Assembly (NCBI GenBank): GCA_026954325.1
Contig: JAIXKK010000051.1
Coordinates: 1-32,660, forward strand
Origin: Bryobacterales bacterium
GTDB lineage: Bacteria > Acidobacteriota > Terriglobia > Bryobacterales > Bryobacteraceae
Direction of reading: 5' to 3'
Length of the DNA stretch: 32,660 bases
The translations under genes and the position numbers were made by a program. A model generated the notes under the pieces. It did no database searches, had not been told where the DNA came from, and saw only the letters and a program-made list of their open reading frames with translations. Shown piece after piece: positions 1 through 8,555 of the stretch (position 1 is its first letter; each line of letters opens with the position of its first letter).

Positions 1-70
1 GAGGCAACCCGACGGCCGCGCCGAAACCACGCAGGAACATTCTTCGATCAAGATGTTTGCCGGTAATCAT
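1..70 (-). CDS. DUF1552 family protein, N-terminal fragment (runs off the left edge)
   Basis: Only the first 23 codons are in the window. They read MITGKHLDRRMFLRGFGAAV followed by GLP, a typical twin-arginine leader (RRMFLRG) of DUF1552 secreted proteins. The ATG at 70 is preceded by AGAGGG (80-85, complement) with a 9-base spacer. The gene lies 34 bases downstream of a DUF1592 gene on the same strand, and DUF1592/DUF1552 pairs are recurrent neighbours in Acidobacteriota, Planctomycetota and Verrucomicrobiota. The family call therefore rests on leader plus context, not on the domain itself. The biochemical role of DUF1552 proteins is not established. They are thought to act outside the cytoplasm together with the cytochrome-like partner. 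Confidence 0.72.
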   Translation of the reverse strand, partial: MITGKHLDRRMFLRGFGAAVGLP

Positions 71-104
71 TACAGTCAACCCTCTACAATGCGTACACAG
101 CTTA

Positions 105-2360
105 TCATGATTTTCCCGCCGCTTCGCCGCGCCTCATCTGAAACGGCGGACTCTTGACGATTTCGAGAACGAGCCGTGAGAAGCGGTAGTTGTCCGCAGC
201 CAGACGGCTGACGATCTGGCGCACGAAGGTGCGGTCACTCTTTTCGAGCCCGCGGCCGAGCGCATAAGTGAGCATCTTTTCGGCAAGGCAGCGGGCGAAA
301 TCATCTTTGCCGGTGAGCAGAATCTTCTTGAACGCGGCGGGCGTGGAGAAGGTCTTGCCGCCCGGGAGGGCTCCGCTCGCGTCGATGGGGAAGTTGCCGT
401 CTTTGTCGCGCCAGGCGCCGATGGCGTCATAGTTTTCCAGGCCAAAGCCGAGGGCGTCCATTTTCAGGTGGCAGGCGGCGCACATGGGATTGGCGCGATG
501 CTTTTCCATCTGCCGGCGAAGGGTTCCGGTGATGCCGACGCCCGAATCCTCGAGGCTCGGCACGTTCGGAGGCGGAGGCGGCGGGGGCGCGTTGAGGAAG
601 TTTTCAAGCAGATATTTGCCGCGGATGACGGGCGAGGTGCGCGTGGGATAGCTGGATACGGTGAGGACGCCGGCCATGGTGATGAGACCTCCGCGCTGGG
701 GTGTGTGCAGTTCCACGCGGCGGAACTCGCTGCCGGTGACGCCGGGAATTCCGTAGTGCTTCGCCAGCCGCTCATTGAGGAAGGTGTAGTTCGAATCGAT
801 GAAGTCGAGAATGCTCCGGTCCTGCTTCACGACGGATTCAAAGAAGAGCTCTGTCTCCTTTTTCATGGCAGCCCGCAGTTCGTTATCGAAGGCGGGGAAT
901 TTTTCGGGCGCGGGCTTCACTTCGTCGAGGTTGCGCAGTTCGAGCCACTGGCCCACGAAGTTGCCGGCAAAGGCGGAAAACCCGCCGCCGGCGAGCATGC
1001 GGCGAACCTGCTGCTCGAGGATGGCGGGCTTGTGCAGGCCGCCTTTCGAGGCGATCTGAAACAGTTGCTCATCGGGCATGCTGCTCCAGAGGAAATAGGA
1101 AAGGCGCGTGGCGAGTTCGAAGTCGTTGAGGCGGTGGGCCGCCTGGGGGTCATTCGGGCTGGGATCGCGCTCGATGCGGAAGAGAAATTGAGGGGATATG
1201 AGAATGGCTTCGAGGGAGTAGCGCAGCGCCGCTTCGGGTACTTCTCCCTGTGCGCGCGCGAGTTTAACGTAGTTCAGGAACCTTTCGGTTTCCCGCGTGG
1301 TTACCGGGCGGCGGAAAGCGCGGCGGGCGAAATTTTCGACGATGCGCCGCATGCAGGCGTCGTCGTACTTGCCCGGATACTCTCCGCAGATGAGGATGGT
1401 CTTGTAGCTGGGCGGGGGAGTGAACGGGGCCTGATTGTAGGGGCCGCGCACTTCCAGATACTCGACTAGAGGTCCTTTTTCTTCGGTGTACGGTTTACCC
1501 GCGGCGTCCACGATGACGGCGCTCAGTTTATGGGCTCCCGCTTTGGGGCGGATGGTGAAATCGCGCAGGCGGGGTTTGTCTTCCGGCGTGAAGACGAGGG
1601 AGAATTGCGGGACTTCTTCATCCACCCGCGTCTTCAGTTGCAGGCCCTCTTCTTCCTTCGAGCGGCGGCCGGCAATCGCAATGCGGATTTCGTAGTCACC
1701 CTCCACCGGGAAGGAATGAGACAGCGCGATGGCGCCGGCGGGTCCATCGTGTTTGACGCGGTCGGAGCGGTAGCGGTCAGAGGTTAACTGATATTGCCTG
1801 GGCAGGGCCAGGGCCGCTTTCGCGATGCGGTGCGCGGCTACCATGTACTGCTCCATGAGGGCGGGAGAGACCGAGAGCACGTCGCCGATGTTGTCGAAGC
1901 CATACCCCGAATCGTCCACGGGGAAACGATCGGCGGGATGAAGGTCGAGCCCTACCAGATCGCGAATGGTGTTGTTGTATTCGGCGCGGTTCAGGCGGCG
2001 CGCCGTTACGCGGCCGGGGTCGTGGCGGCCGGCTTTGTCGTAGCGGTCGTATTCGGCCTTGAGCCAACCGGTCAAGGCGGCGGTCTCCGCGGCGGAGGGA
2101 CGCGGCATGCCTTTGGGAGGCATCTCGCCGTTGCGCAGTTTCACAACCACCTTGTCCCATACTTCCTGTTCGGCAAGCACAAGGCCGGCGTTCTGGAATT
2201 TCTCGAGGTTGAGGCCGCCGGCCTTTGCCTTTGCGCTGTGGCACATGGCGCAGTGCTGCTTGAGGAAAGGCTGGACGTTCTTGCGGAAACCGGCGTCGTC
2301 CGCCGCGGGAAGGGCTGCACTGAAGAGAAGGACAGCGGCGGCGGCGTATGTGAGTTTCAT
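105..2360 (-). CDS. DUF1592 family secreted cytochrome-c-like protein (DUF1587/1595/1592/1588/1585)
   Basis: This 751-residue protein begins with a signal peptide (residues 1-19, ending ALPA) and then a cytochrome-c-like domain with a haem motif CAMCH (C37, C40, H41). DUF1587 follows at about 118-185 (RRLNRAEYNNTIRDLVGLDL), then DUF1595 at about 340-400, DUF1592 at about 413-540, DUF1588 at about 560-655 and DUF1585 at about 670-745. A proline run (APPPPPPPNVP, near residue 590) sits inside the DUF1588 region, and a second CxxCH (C627, C630, H631) follows it. The protein is probably periplasmic or surface-exposed and redox-active, possibly in breakdown of complex organic matter; that role is an inference. 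The layout and length are typical of the family. It is transcribed into the DUF1552 gene 34 bases downstream and starts 96 bases after the GH31-like gene. Confidence 0.93.
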   Translation of the reverse strand: MKLTYAAAAVLLFSAALPAADDAGFRKNVQPFLKQHCAMCHSAKAKAGGLNLEKFQNAGLVLAEQEVWDKVVVKLRNGEMPPKGMPRPSAAETAALTGWLKAEYDRYDKAGRHDPGRVTARRLNRAEYNNTIRDLVGLDLHPADRFPVDDSGYGFDNIGDVLSVSPALMEQYMVAAHRIAKAALALPRQYQLTSDRYRSDRVKHDGPAGAIALSHSFPVEGDYEIRIAIAGRRSKEEEGLQLKTRVDEEVPQFSLVFTPEDKPRLRDFTIRPKAGAHKLSAVIVDAAGKPYTEEKGPLVEYLEVRGPYNQAPFTPPPSYKTILICGEYPGKYDDACMRRIVENFARRAFRRPVTTRETERFLNYVKLARAQGEVPEAALRYSLEAILISPQFLFRIERDPSPNDPQAAHRLNDFELATRLSYFLWSSMPDEQLFQIASKGGLHKPAILEQQVRRMLAGGGFSAFAGNFVGQWLELRNLDEVKPAPEKFPAFDNELRAAMKKETELFFESVVKQDRSILDFIDSNYTFLNERLAKHYGIPGVTGSEFRRVELHTPQRGGLITMAGVLTVSSYPTRTSPVIRGKYLLENFLNAPPPPPPPNVPSLEDSGVGITGTLRRQMEKHRANPMCAACHLKMDALGFGLENYDAIGAWRDKDGNFPIDASGALPGGKTFSTPAAFKKILLTGKDDFARCLAEKMLTYALGRGLEKSDRTFVRQIVSRLAADNYRFSRLVLEIVKSPPFQMRRGEAAGKS

Positions 2361-2456
2361 CTCGAGCCCGATGTTTTCAGAATATCAGAGCATTCCCTTG
2401 GGCAGGCAGGCCGGTAGGGTTCGAGTTGTGCTCATTGCGCGCACATAGCCAAGGCT

Positions 2457-4097
2457 TCAAAATCGCAGGTTTACGATGACGTCGGAGTGCGCTGGGGAGT
2501 GGATGCCGATGTGCACGGTGCGGTCAGCGGCGTCATAGCGCCACATGCCGGGGCGGGCCGGACCGGCGGCCTGTGTCCCGGCCAGCGGGCCGCTTTCCAC
2601 CTGCTCGACGGATTTCGGCTTGTCCATGTTGTGGACGACCCATTCGTAATTGCGGTCTACTTTGGATTCCATCTCGACGCGGTAGACGCCGGCGGCGGGA
2701 CCGGCATGAGCCTGGGAGTAATCGCCGGCTTGTGGTTCGTAGAGGAAGAATTCGCCCCCGTTTTTCGGATAGTAGTGCAGTTGCAGCGGATCCTTCTCCG
2801 ATACGCCGCCGAGAGGAAGAATGGATCCGTTCTTGACGAAGAGGATGACGCCGCCGGCGGGCGTGTCCACGGTGACGACGCGGCGGCCCTTCTCTTCCTG
2901 CCCGGTGTTCCAGTTGGTCCAGATGCCGAGCGGCAGGTAGACGCGCTTCCGTGGGGCGCCGTCACAGACGGGGACAACCAGCAGTTCATCGCCGAGGAGG
3001 AACGAATCGACGTGATCCCGCGCCTCGAGATCCCGCGGGTACTGGTGAAACATGGGATGAATGATGGGATAACCGCGCACGCGCGCTTCGTCGGCATAGG
3101 CGAGCAGAAAGAAATTGAGGCGCTTGCGGAAGGCTTTGGCCTGGGCCACCACCGCCGCCTTCTCGCCTTCGAAGGCAAGGGGTTGGGAGTCCTGGAATAT
3201 GGGGGCGAGAGCGCCGAGATTGGCGGCACGGCGGAAGACATCGATTTCCGCGCCCTTGTAGCGCGCGAGGTCGAATGCGGGCATCAGAATTCCGGAGAGG
3301 CTCGCGTGAACCAGGGCGTTTGCGTCGCTGCAAAGCAAGTCCTGCCCGGTAAGGCCGAAAGCGGGCAATGGGGATGCTCCTCGCGGCAGGCGGGGACCGA
3401 GAATCATTTCGAGGCCGCGCGGCGCGGGGGCAGGGATTGGCCCGTCCACTTTGAGCCGTTCCTCCCAGATCTCTTTGAGCGACGGTCCAAAAGCAAAGTA
3501 GTATTCCAGCCGTTCCAGGCCGCTGCCGGTAATCCGCACGTCGCCGGCTTTTGATTTCGCCATATCGAATTCGAATGGCGCGGGAGTTCCCATCCACAGG
3601 GCGTAGCCACGGTCGCTGGCGAAGAAGGGCGTTTCGGGCTTCAGCGCCAGGCCGCGGGCATCGGCAACGGGCTGCGGCCTCGCTCCCAGGCCGAAGAACT
3701 TTTCGCCGGGCCGAGCCGCCAGTTCGAGGAGCGACTTGCCATCTTGCACCATGGCCGCTGTTTCGGAATAGAGGGCAATGCTCGAGGGAAGCCGCACCGC
3801 CACGAGGCCGTCGCGGCGGGTGACGTGGAGAATGAGGTCATCGGTTTCGAACTGCACGCCCGCGGGCGTGGCCGATGCGTCCACTCGAAGCATGCTATCG
3901 GCCATGGGCTGCCGGGCAGGGCCGGCAAGCCCGCGCCGCACACGGAACGTGGAGGGAGTGACGAATTCCACCTCCATCGTTGCGCCTTCCTCCAGTTTCA
4001 GGTGAAATGTGTTCTGCTTCCGTTCCCAGAAGGTGGACTGATGCGCCTGGAGGCTCAACGACGTCAATGCCACTGCCAGCCAAACAGGGGGGATCAC
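2457..4097 (-). CDS. GH31-like (alpha-glucosidase family) secreted protein lacking the nucleophile segment
   Basis: The start is taken as GTG at 4097, which overlaps the upstream stop as GTGA and gives a signal peptide (MIPPVWLAVALTSLSLQAHQ). An upstream ATG would only add arginine-rich sequence from inside the neighbouring gene. The product is 546 residues. GH31 hallmarks are present: the N-terminal beta-sandwich (GEKFFGLGAR at 131-140, YALWMGTPAPFEF at 165-177), the lead into the barrel (VDGPIPAPAPRG at 217-228), the late barrel (LGALAPIFQDSQ at 294-305) and the C-terminal sandwich (ILFVKNGSILPLG at 418-430). Only about 25 residues join the barrel entry to the late barrel, where GH31 enzymes usually have about 200, and no WNDMNE- or KxDFGE-like nucleophile motif is seen. 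It is probably not an active glycosidase, but might bind sugars. The reading frame is intact, so this is not a recent frameshift. Confidence 0.8.
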   Translation of the reverse strand: MIPPVWLAVALTSLSLQAHQSTFWERKQNTFHLKLEEGATMEVEFVTPSTFRVRRGLAGPARQPMADSMLRVDASATPAGVQFETDDLILHVTRRDGLVAVRLPSSIALYSETAAMVQDGKSLLELAARPGEKFFGLGARPQPVADARGLALKPETPFFASDRGYALWMGTPAPFEFDMAKSKAGDVRITGSGLERLEYYFAFGPSLKEIWEERLKVDGPIPAPAPRGLEMILGPRLPRGASPLPAFGLTGQDLLCSDANALVHASLSGILMPAFDLARYKGAEIDVFRRAANLGALAPIFQDSQPLAFEGEKAAVVAQAKAFRKRLNFFLLAYADEARVRGYPIIHPMFHQYPRDLEARDHVDSFLLGDELLVVPVCDGAPRKRVYLPLGIWTNWNTGQEEKGRRVVTVDTPAGGVILFVKNGSILPLGGVSEKDPLQLHYYPKNGGEFFLYEPQAGDYSQAHAGPAAGVYRVEMESKVDRNYEWVVHNMDKPKSVEQVESGPLAGTQAAGPARPGMWRYDAADRTVHIGIHSPAHSDVIVNLRF

Positions 4098-5266
4098 AGT
4101 TCTACTATCGCTTCCTGAATCTCGCCCGTTACCATGGCCTCTTTCTCGCCCACATAGACGTTCACTTCGGAGCGGATGCCGAAGTGTTCCAGGTAGACGC
4201 CGGGCTCGATGGAGAAGCATGTGTAGGGAATCAACTGCCGCGTGTCGTGGCTTTCGAGGTTGTCCATGTTGGCCCCGGCGCCATGGACGTCGCAGCCGAT
4301 GGAATGTCCGGTGCGGTGGACGAAGGAATCACCGTAGCCCTGGCTGGTGAGGAAGCCGTGCGCGGTGTCGTCTACTTCGAAGCCACGCAGTGTCCGGCCC
4401 GCGGCGATGCCGTCTTTGATGAATCTTACCGCCGCGTCGCGGGCTCCTTTCACCACGGCGAAGACTTTCCGCACCTGCGCGGGGATGTCGCGGCCGCAAT
4501 AGCCGGTCCAGGTGATGTCGTAATAGACGGCGTCCGGTTGGGTGAGCTTGGCCCACAGATCAATGAGCACGACATCGCCGGGACGGATGGAGGCGGTGCG
4601 GGTGGGCTCGGGCTCATAGTGCGGGTTGGAGGCATTGGCGTTCACCGCCACAATCGGACCATGGTCAGTGAACAATGCGTTGGAGGCGAGGAAGTCGCGC
4701 AGGAAGCAGGCGACCTGGTATTCGTCGATGGGGACGCCGTTGCGGACGGCTTCGGAGATTTTCCGGAAGGCGGCGCGGCGGGCGGCGTCGACGCGCCTGC
4801 CGGCTTCGACGTGCATATCGAATTGGGCCTCGCTCCAGCGGGCTTCGAAATACTGCACGAGGTCGGCGGAAGTCACCACTTCGACATCGAAGCCGCGCAC
4901 GAGGTCGATCATCCCGCCGTCGACGAGCGAGACATAAGGGATGGCGCATTGGGGGGACCATTGCATGGCCACTTCCCGCGCCGCGCCCAGCATCTGGCGC
5001 AAGCCGTCGCACATGGTCTGCCAGCTCGAATAGACCTGGCGCCGGCCGGGGAGATCATCGAGCATGTTCGGCTCGACGCGATGCACCAAGGCAACCGGTT
5101 CGCCAACGGCGGGGATGAAGTAATACCAGCGGCGGGTGGGAGTGCGATGCGGCTCGAAGCGCAGAATGCGGTAGGCGAGCGGGTCGCGCTTGTGGTGGTC
5201 ATAGAACAGCCAGCCTGGAATGCCCCGCGCGCGAAGGGCGTCCTGAATTTCCGCAACCGGAACCAT
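4094..5266 (-). CDS. M24 family metallopeptidase (Xaa-Pro peptidase type)
   Basis: This 390-residue protein has the creatinase-like N-terminal domain (1-150) and a C-terminal pita-bread fold with all five metal ligands of family M24: D236 (VVLIDLWAK), D250 (YYDITW), H321 (HRTGHSIG), E354 (SIEPGVY) and E367 (RSEVNV). It therefore very likely binds two metal ions and removes N-terminal residues before proline, or cleaves Xaa-Pro dipeptides, in the cytoplasm. No signal peptide is visible. Its ATG directly follows the stop of the POT transporter gene with no gap, and its stop overlaps the GTG of the GH31-like gene, so the three are translationally coupled. The context suggests that it hydrolyses peptides imported by the POT transporter. 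Confidence 0.93.
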   Translation of the reverse strand: MVPVAEIQDALRARGIPGWLFYDHHKRDPLAYRILRFEPHRTPTRRWYYFIPAVGEPVALVHRVEPNMLDDLPGRRQVYSSWQTMCDGLRQMLGAAREVAMQWSPQCAIPYVSLVDGGMIDLVRGFDVEVVTSADLVQYFEARWSEAQFDMHVEAGRRVDAARRAAFRKISEAVRNGVPIDEYQVACFLRDFLASNALFTDHGPIVAVNANASNPHYEPEPTRTASIRPGDVVLIDLWAKLTQPDAVYYDITWTGYCGRDIPAQVRKVFAVVKGARDAAVRFIKDGIAAGRTLRGFEVDDTAHGFLTSQGYGDSFVHRTGHSIGCDVHGAGANMDNLESHDTRQLIPYTCFSIEPGVYLEHFGIRSEVNVYVGEKEAMVTGEIQEAIVEL

Positions 5267-6760
5267 CTATTTCACTCCTCCCATGAGTTTCGTAATCGGC
5301 CTGGCAAAGACGGCGAGCAAGAGTCCGGCGATGATGGCGAACCCGCCGACGGCTCCGAACAAGGACGTAAGCGGGAGCGAGGTGTAGAGGCCGGCCATGC
5401 GCCCGCCGAGGTAGTTGCCAATGGAAATGGAGAGAAACCACACACCCATCATGAGTCCGGCCACTCGGATAGGGGCGAGTTTCGTAATGGCGCTCAGGCC
5501 CACCGGGCTGAGGCAGAGTTCGCCGAAGGTGTGGAGCAGGTAGGTGGCGGCGAGCCAGAGCGGGCTCACCTTGGCTCCCGTGGCGGCGAGGCCGGCGGGC
5601 ACGATGAGGACCAGGAAGCCGAGGCCGACGAAGACCAGGCCCCAGGAGAACTTGGTGGGGCTCGAAGGCTCGCGGGAGCCCATTTTGATCCAGATCCAGG
5701 CGAACACGGGGGCGAGCGTCCAGATGAACAGGCCGTTGAGGGACTGCATCCAGGCGGCGGGGTATTCCCAGCCGAAGATGCGGTTGTCCGTGCTTTTAGC
5801 GGCGAAGATGTTCAATGTGGAACCGGCTTGTTCGAAGACGGACCAGAAGAGACAGGATGCGGCGAACAGCACTGCGATGACGATGAGCCGCTTGCGCTCG
5901 GTGGAATCCCAGTCGCCGGCGGTGAACAGCCAGCCGAAGAACGCGATGGTGAGCAGGAGCAGGCCCGTGCCGCCGGCCTCATTGAGGCCTTTGGCGGTGA
6001 TGTGGAGGATCCCGGCGGTGTCGGCGGCGATGGCGGCGATGAACAATGCGGCGATGGCTCCGAGGCTTTTCCAGAGCAACCCTTTTTGCCGCGCATAGTC
6101 TTCGGCGGAAGTCTTTACGGGATGCAGGCCCGCCTCGCCGAGGAAGCGGTAGCCGTAAAGGTACTGCGCGACACCGGCCACCATGCCGACTCCGGCGAGG
6201 GCCATTCCGGAGCGCCACCCGTAGCTGCGCGCGACCAGGCCGCAGAAGATGGGCGCGAAGAAAGCGCCCATGTTGATGCCCATGTAAAAGATGGAGAAGC
6301 CGGCATCGCGGCGCGGGTCGCCCTGGCGGTACAGTTGGCCGACGATGGTGCTGATGTTGGGCTTGAGCAGGCCGGTGCCGGCAATGACGGTCACCAGGCC
6401 GGTGTAGAAGACGGTTTCGCCCGGTACGGCCAGCATGAGGTATCCGGCGGCGATGATGATGCCGCCCATGAGGACGGAGCGGCGCTGGCCGAGGATGCGA
6501 TCCGCAATCCAGCCGCCGGGCAGGCTCACCATGTAGACCATCGCGGTGTAGAGGCCGTAGATGGCGCTCGCTTTCACTACGTCGAAGCCGAGGCCGCCGC
6601 CGGTGGTTGCCGCGGTCATGAAGAGGATGAGCAGGGAGCGCATGCCGTAGTAGCCCCAGCGCTCCCAGAACTCCGTGAAGAAGAGCGTCGAGAGTCCCCG
6701 CGGGTGGCCGAAGAATCCACGGTCCTCGCTGGGCGATGCCGCCGATACGCCTGCCCTCAT
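5267..6760 (-). CDS. POT/PTR2 family proton-dependent oligopeptide transporter
   Basis: This major-facilitator protein has about 12-14 hydrophobic segments and the POT signature near the N-terminus (FFTEFWERWGYYGMRS), including the ExxER proton-coupling motif. A second signature region reads FSIFYMGINMGAFFAPIFCG. It should import di- and tripeptides with protons across the inner membrane. I chose the ATG at 6760 (497 residues) because it overlaps the stop of the ABC gene as ATGA; the ATG at 6778 would add six residues (MAERTQ). The M24 peptidase begins immediately after its stop, a natural import-then-hydrolyse pair. POT proteins are usually 450-600 residues, so the gene is full length. Confidence 0.94.
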   Translation of the reverse strand: MRAGVSAASPSEDRGFFGHPRGLSTLFFTEFWERWGYYGMRSLLILFMTAATTGGGLGFDVVKASAIYGLYTAMVYMVSLPGGWIADRILGQRRSVLMGGIIIAAGYLMLAVPGETVFYTGLVTVIAGTGLLKPNISTIVGQLYRQGDPRRDAGFSIFYMGINMGAFFAPIFCGLVARSYGWRSGMALAGVGMVAGVAQYLYGYRFLGEAGLHPVKTSAEDYARQKGLLWKSLGAIAALFIAAIAADTAGILHITAKGLNEAGGTGLLLLTIAFFGWLFTAGDWDSTERKRLIVIAVLFAASCLFWSVFEQAGSTLNIFAAKSTDNRIFGWEYPAAWMQSLNGLFIWTLAPVFAWIWIKMGSREPSSPTKFSWGLVFVGLGFLVLIVPAGLAATGAKVSPLWLAATYLLHTFGELCLSPVGLSAITKLAPIRVAGLMMGVWFLSISIGNYLGGRMAGLYTSLPLTSLFGAVGGFAIIAGLLLAVFARPITKLMGGVK

Positions 6761-7965
6761 TTGGGTTCTTTCCGCCATTCGATCTTTGCCTGCAAGTCCA
6801 CCACTCCGGCGATCTCTTTCGGATCCACGACCGTGAACGATACCACATCATCGAGCCAGTCCTGGCTGGGGCCGTCGGCATGCTGCGTGGCTACGGTGAG
6901 CGTGTACTCATGCCTTGCCAGCCAGCACTCGAAGCTGAAGTCCAATTCTAACAACTCGCCTGGAGCGAACTCGCCGAGCGAGACCTGCTCGACGCGGGTG
7001 TTGGTGCCGTAGACGTCGATGCCGAGGCGGTTGCGGATGAGCAGGCCGACGACGGGCTCGCGCGAGGGGGAAAGGAAGCGGGCTTGAAGGCGGATGGTGA
7101 TGCGCTCGCCGCGCAAGACGGCGGTGGTGGGAGCGCCGGATGCGTTGAGGATGGAGACGCCGGCGATGCGGCTGGCGCCGTCGCCGTGGCGGAAACTCGC
7201 GCCGAGCGCGGGCGGCTCGCCGTTTGCGGGCGCCTGGGCGCGCTGGCGCTCATGGACGAGGCCGACGTAGCGATTGACGACGTCGCGCGGCGATCCGATG
7301 GCTTCCATGCGGCCGTTGAGCAGGAAGACGGCGCGGTTGGAAAGCCGTTTCACCAGACCGAGATCGTGGGAGACGAAGAGCGTGGTGACCTTGCGCGCCT
7401 TGAGTTCTTCAAACTTCTGGATGCAGCGGCTCGAGAAGATGGCGTCGCCCACGCTGAGGGCTTCATCGACGATGAGGACATCGGGTTCGACATGGATGGC
7501 GGTGGAGAAGGCAAGGCGCACGTACATGCCGCTCGAGTATTCTTTCACGGGGCGGTCAATGAACTCACCGATTTCGGCGAAGGCTTCGATCTTGGGGAAG
7601 GCGCGTTCCACCTCCTTGCGCGAAAGCCCCATGATTTCACCGCTGAGGAAGACGTTCTCGCGGCCGGAGAATTCAGGGTTGAATCCCGCGCCGAGTTCGA
7701 GCAGGGCGGCCACGCGGCCTTCGGCGCGGACGCGGCCGCTGGTGGGTTGGAGGATACCGCCGACGATCTGGAGGAGGGTGCTCTTGCCGGAGCCGTTCGG
7801 CCCGACGACGCTGACGATCTCGCCGCGCTCGACGCCGAAGCTGATGTCCTTGAGCGCCCAGAAATCGGTGTGGCGCTTGCCGGAGGCGGGAAGCGCTTCG
7901 ATCAGCCGGTCGAGGGGACGGCGGTAGAGGCGGTAGATTTTCGAGACGTGCTGAATGAGAACCAC
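6757..7965 (-). CDS. ABC transporter ATP-binding protein, Wzt/TagH-like with C-terminal sugar-binding-like domain
   Basis: This 402-residue protein has an ABC ATPase domain of the polysaccharide/teichoic-acid export type: Walker A GPNGSGKST (55-63), signature YSSGM (143-147), Walker B VLIVDE (163-168) and H-loop H200. The aromatic-rich start (KIYRLYRRPLDRL) and the phrase LGAGFNPEFSGRENV are typical of KpsT/Wzt ATPases. Residues about 255-395 form an extra beta-rich domain like the C-terminal domain of Wzt, which recognises the capped end of a glycan. No ABC-2 permease gene lies next to it, which is unusual for this class; the gene instead opens the peptide-transporter operon. The start codon is GTG, with no clear ribosome-binding site and a TATAGT box 15 bases upstream. 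Confidence 0.9.
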   Translation of the reverse strand: MVLIQHVSKIYRLYRRPLDRLIEALPASGKRHTDFWALKDISFGVERGEIVSVVGPNGSGKSTLLQIVGGILQPTSGRVRAEGRVAALLELGAGFNPEFSGRENVFLSGEIMGLSRKEVERAFPKIEAFAEIGEFIDRPVKEYSSGMYVRLAFSTAIHVEPDVLIVDEALSVGDAIFSSRCIQKFEELKARKVTTLFVSHDLGLVKRLSNRAVFLLNGRMEAIGSPRDVVNRYVGLVHERQRAQAPANGEPPALGASFRHGDGASRIAGVSILNASGAPTTAVLRGERITIRLQARFLSPSREPVVGLLIRNRLGIDVYGTNTRVEQVSLGEFAPGELLELDFSFECWLARHEYTLTVATQHADGPSQDWLDDVVSFTVVDPKEIAGVVDLQAKIEWRKEPK

Positions 7966-7980
7966 GGGGGCGAAGGTTTG

Positions 7981-7986
7981 ACTATA
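7981..7986 (-). promoter_or_regulatory. Candidate -10 box (TATAGT) for the ABC/POT/M24/GH31 operon
   Basis: TATAGT on the minus strand ends 15 bases before the GTG at 7965, giving a leader of about 8 bases. No convincing -35 box is seen. It faces the divergent Uma2 promoter in a 52-base shared intergenic region. Confidence 0.4.
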
Positions 7987-8005
7987 GCGTGAGGAGTCGC
8001 GGCGC

Positions 8006-8011
8006 TACAAT
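8006..8011 (+). promoter_or_regulatory. TACAAT -10 box placed for a leaderless transcript (first Uma2 gene)
   Basis: TACAAT is followed by only six bases (CGAGGC) before the ATG at 8018, so transcription starting about 7 bases after the box would begin at or next to the start codon. The same box and spacing recur before the second Uma2 gene and before the first glycosyltransferase gene. A TTGACT lies at 7978-7983, but the 22-base gap is too long for a standard -35. Confidence 0.5.
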
Positions 8012-8017
8012 CGAGGC

Positions 8018-8548
8018 ATGGAAAAGCAGGCTCTGGTTGCGGTGGAAGAGTATCTCCGGACCAGCTACGATCCCGATGTGGATTACGTGGATGGCGTCCT
8101 GGAAGAGAGGAACATGGGCGAAAAAGAGCATTCTGATCTTCAAAGCGAACTACTCCACTGGTTCTTGTCCAAATACCGCAAACAGGGCCTCACGGCCCGA
8201 GTGGAATTCAGAACCCAGGTTTCGGCAAATCATTTCCGCGTGCCGGATGTTGTGATCCTGGAAGGAAAACTGCGGAAGACTCCCATCCTCGCCAGTCCGC
8301 CCGTGGCCATAGTCGAGATTCTGTCTCCTGAAGACCGGCAGGTGCGTATCCGCGCGAGGATGGATGACTATCTTCGCTTCGGGGTGCGGCGCTGCTGGCT
8401 GGTCGATCCTCGGGAACGGCGAGCCTGGGAATATACCAGCAATGGCGATTACGAAATCAGGGATGGGATTCTCCGGTGCGAGGCGCCCGAATTCTCGATT
8501 GACTTGCCGGAGATCTTCGCCACGATCGATGAGATGACCGAAGGATAG
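8018..8548 (+). CDS. Uma2 family (DUF820) putative PD-(D/E)XK nuclease, copy 1
   Basis: This 176-residue protein fits the Uma2 fold: an N-terminal EEYLRTSYDPDVDYVDGVLE block, then FRVPDVVILEG with D77, VEILSPEDR with E100, and GVRRCWLVDPRERRAWEY near the end. These match the restriction-endonuclease-like core. The helix that normally supplies a lysine ahead of the tyrosine (K..DY) has arginines instead (R112 and R114), so catalytic activity is uncertain. Uma2 genes are greatly expanded in Acidobacteriota, Cyanobacteria and Chloroflexota, and their role is unknown. The gene is followed after 20 bases by a paralogue with its own TACAAT box. Confidence 0.88.
   Translation: MEKQALVAVEEYLRTSYDPDVDYVDGVLEERNMGEKEHSDLQSELLHWFLSKYRKQGLTARVEFRTQVSANHFRVPDVVILEGKLRKTPILASPPVAIVEILSPEDRQVRIRARMDDYLRFGVRRCWLVDPRERRAWEYTSNGDYEIRDGILRCEAPEFSIDLPEIFATIDEMTEG
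8060..8096 (+). repeat. 37-bp exact direct repeat, first copy (second copy at 8611-8647)
   Basis: The 37 bases encoding SYDPDVDYVDG and flanking residues are identical in the two Uma2 genes, 551 bases apart. Flanking bases differ. A 12-base match covering the promoter box (GGCGCTACAATC, at 8001 and 8551) lies about 50 bases upstream of each copy. Confidence 0.9.
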
Positions 8549-8555
8549 GGGGCGC

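Noticed and set aside
84..90. A CTACAAT string on the plus strand near the left edge, like the leaderless-type boxes.
   Set aside because: No plus-strand gene follows, and on the minus strand the same bases carry the ribosome-binding site of the DUF1552 gene.
4098..4220. N-terminal extension of the GH31-like gene to an upstream ATG.
   Set aside because: The added 41 residues are arginine-rich, lie inside the M24 gene in another frame, and would bury the signal peptide that begins at the GTG.
3980..7012. A 1010-codon open frame on the plus strand opposite the peptidase and transporter genes.
   Set aside because: It is antisense to three well-identified genes, rich in Gly, Glu, Asp and His as expected for the complement of high-GC coding sequence, and shows no family motif.
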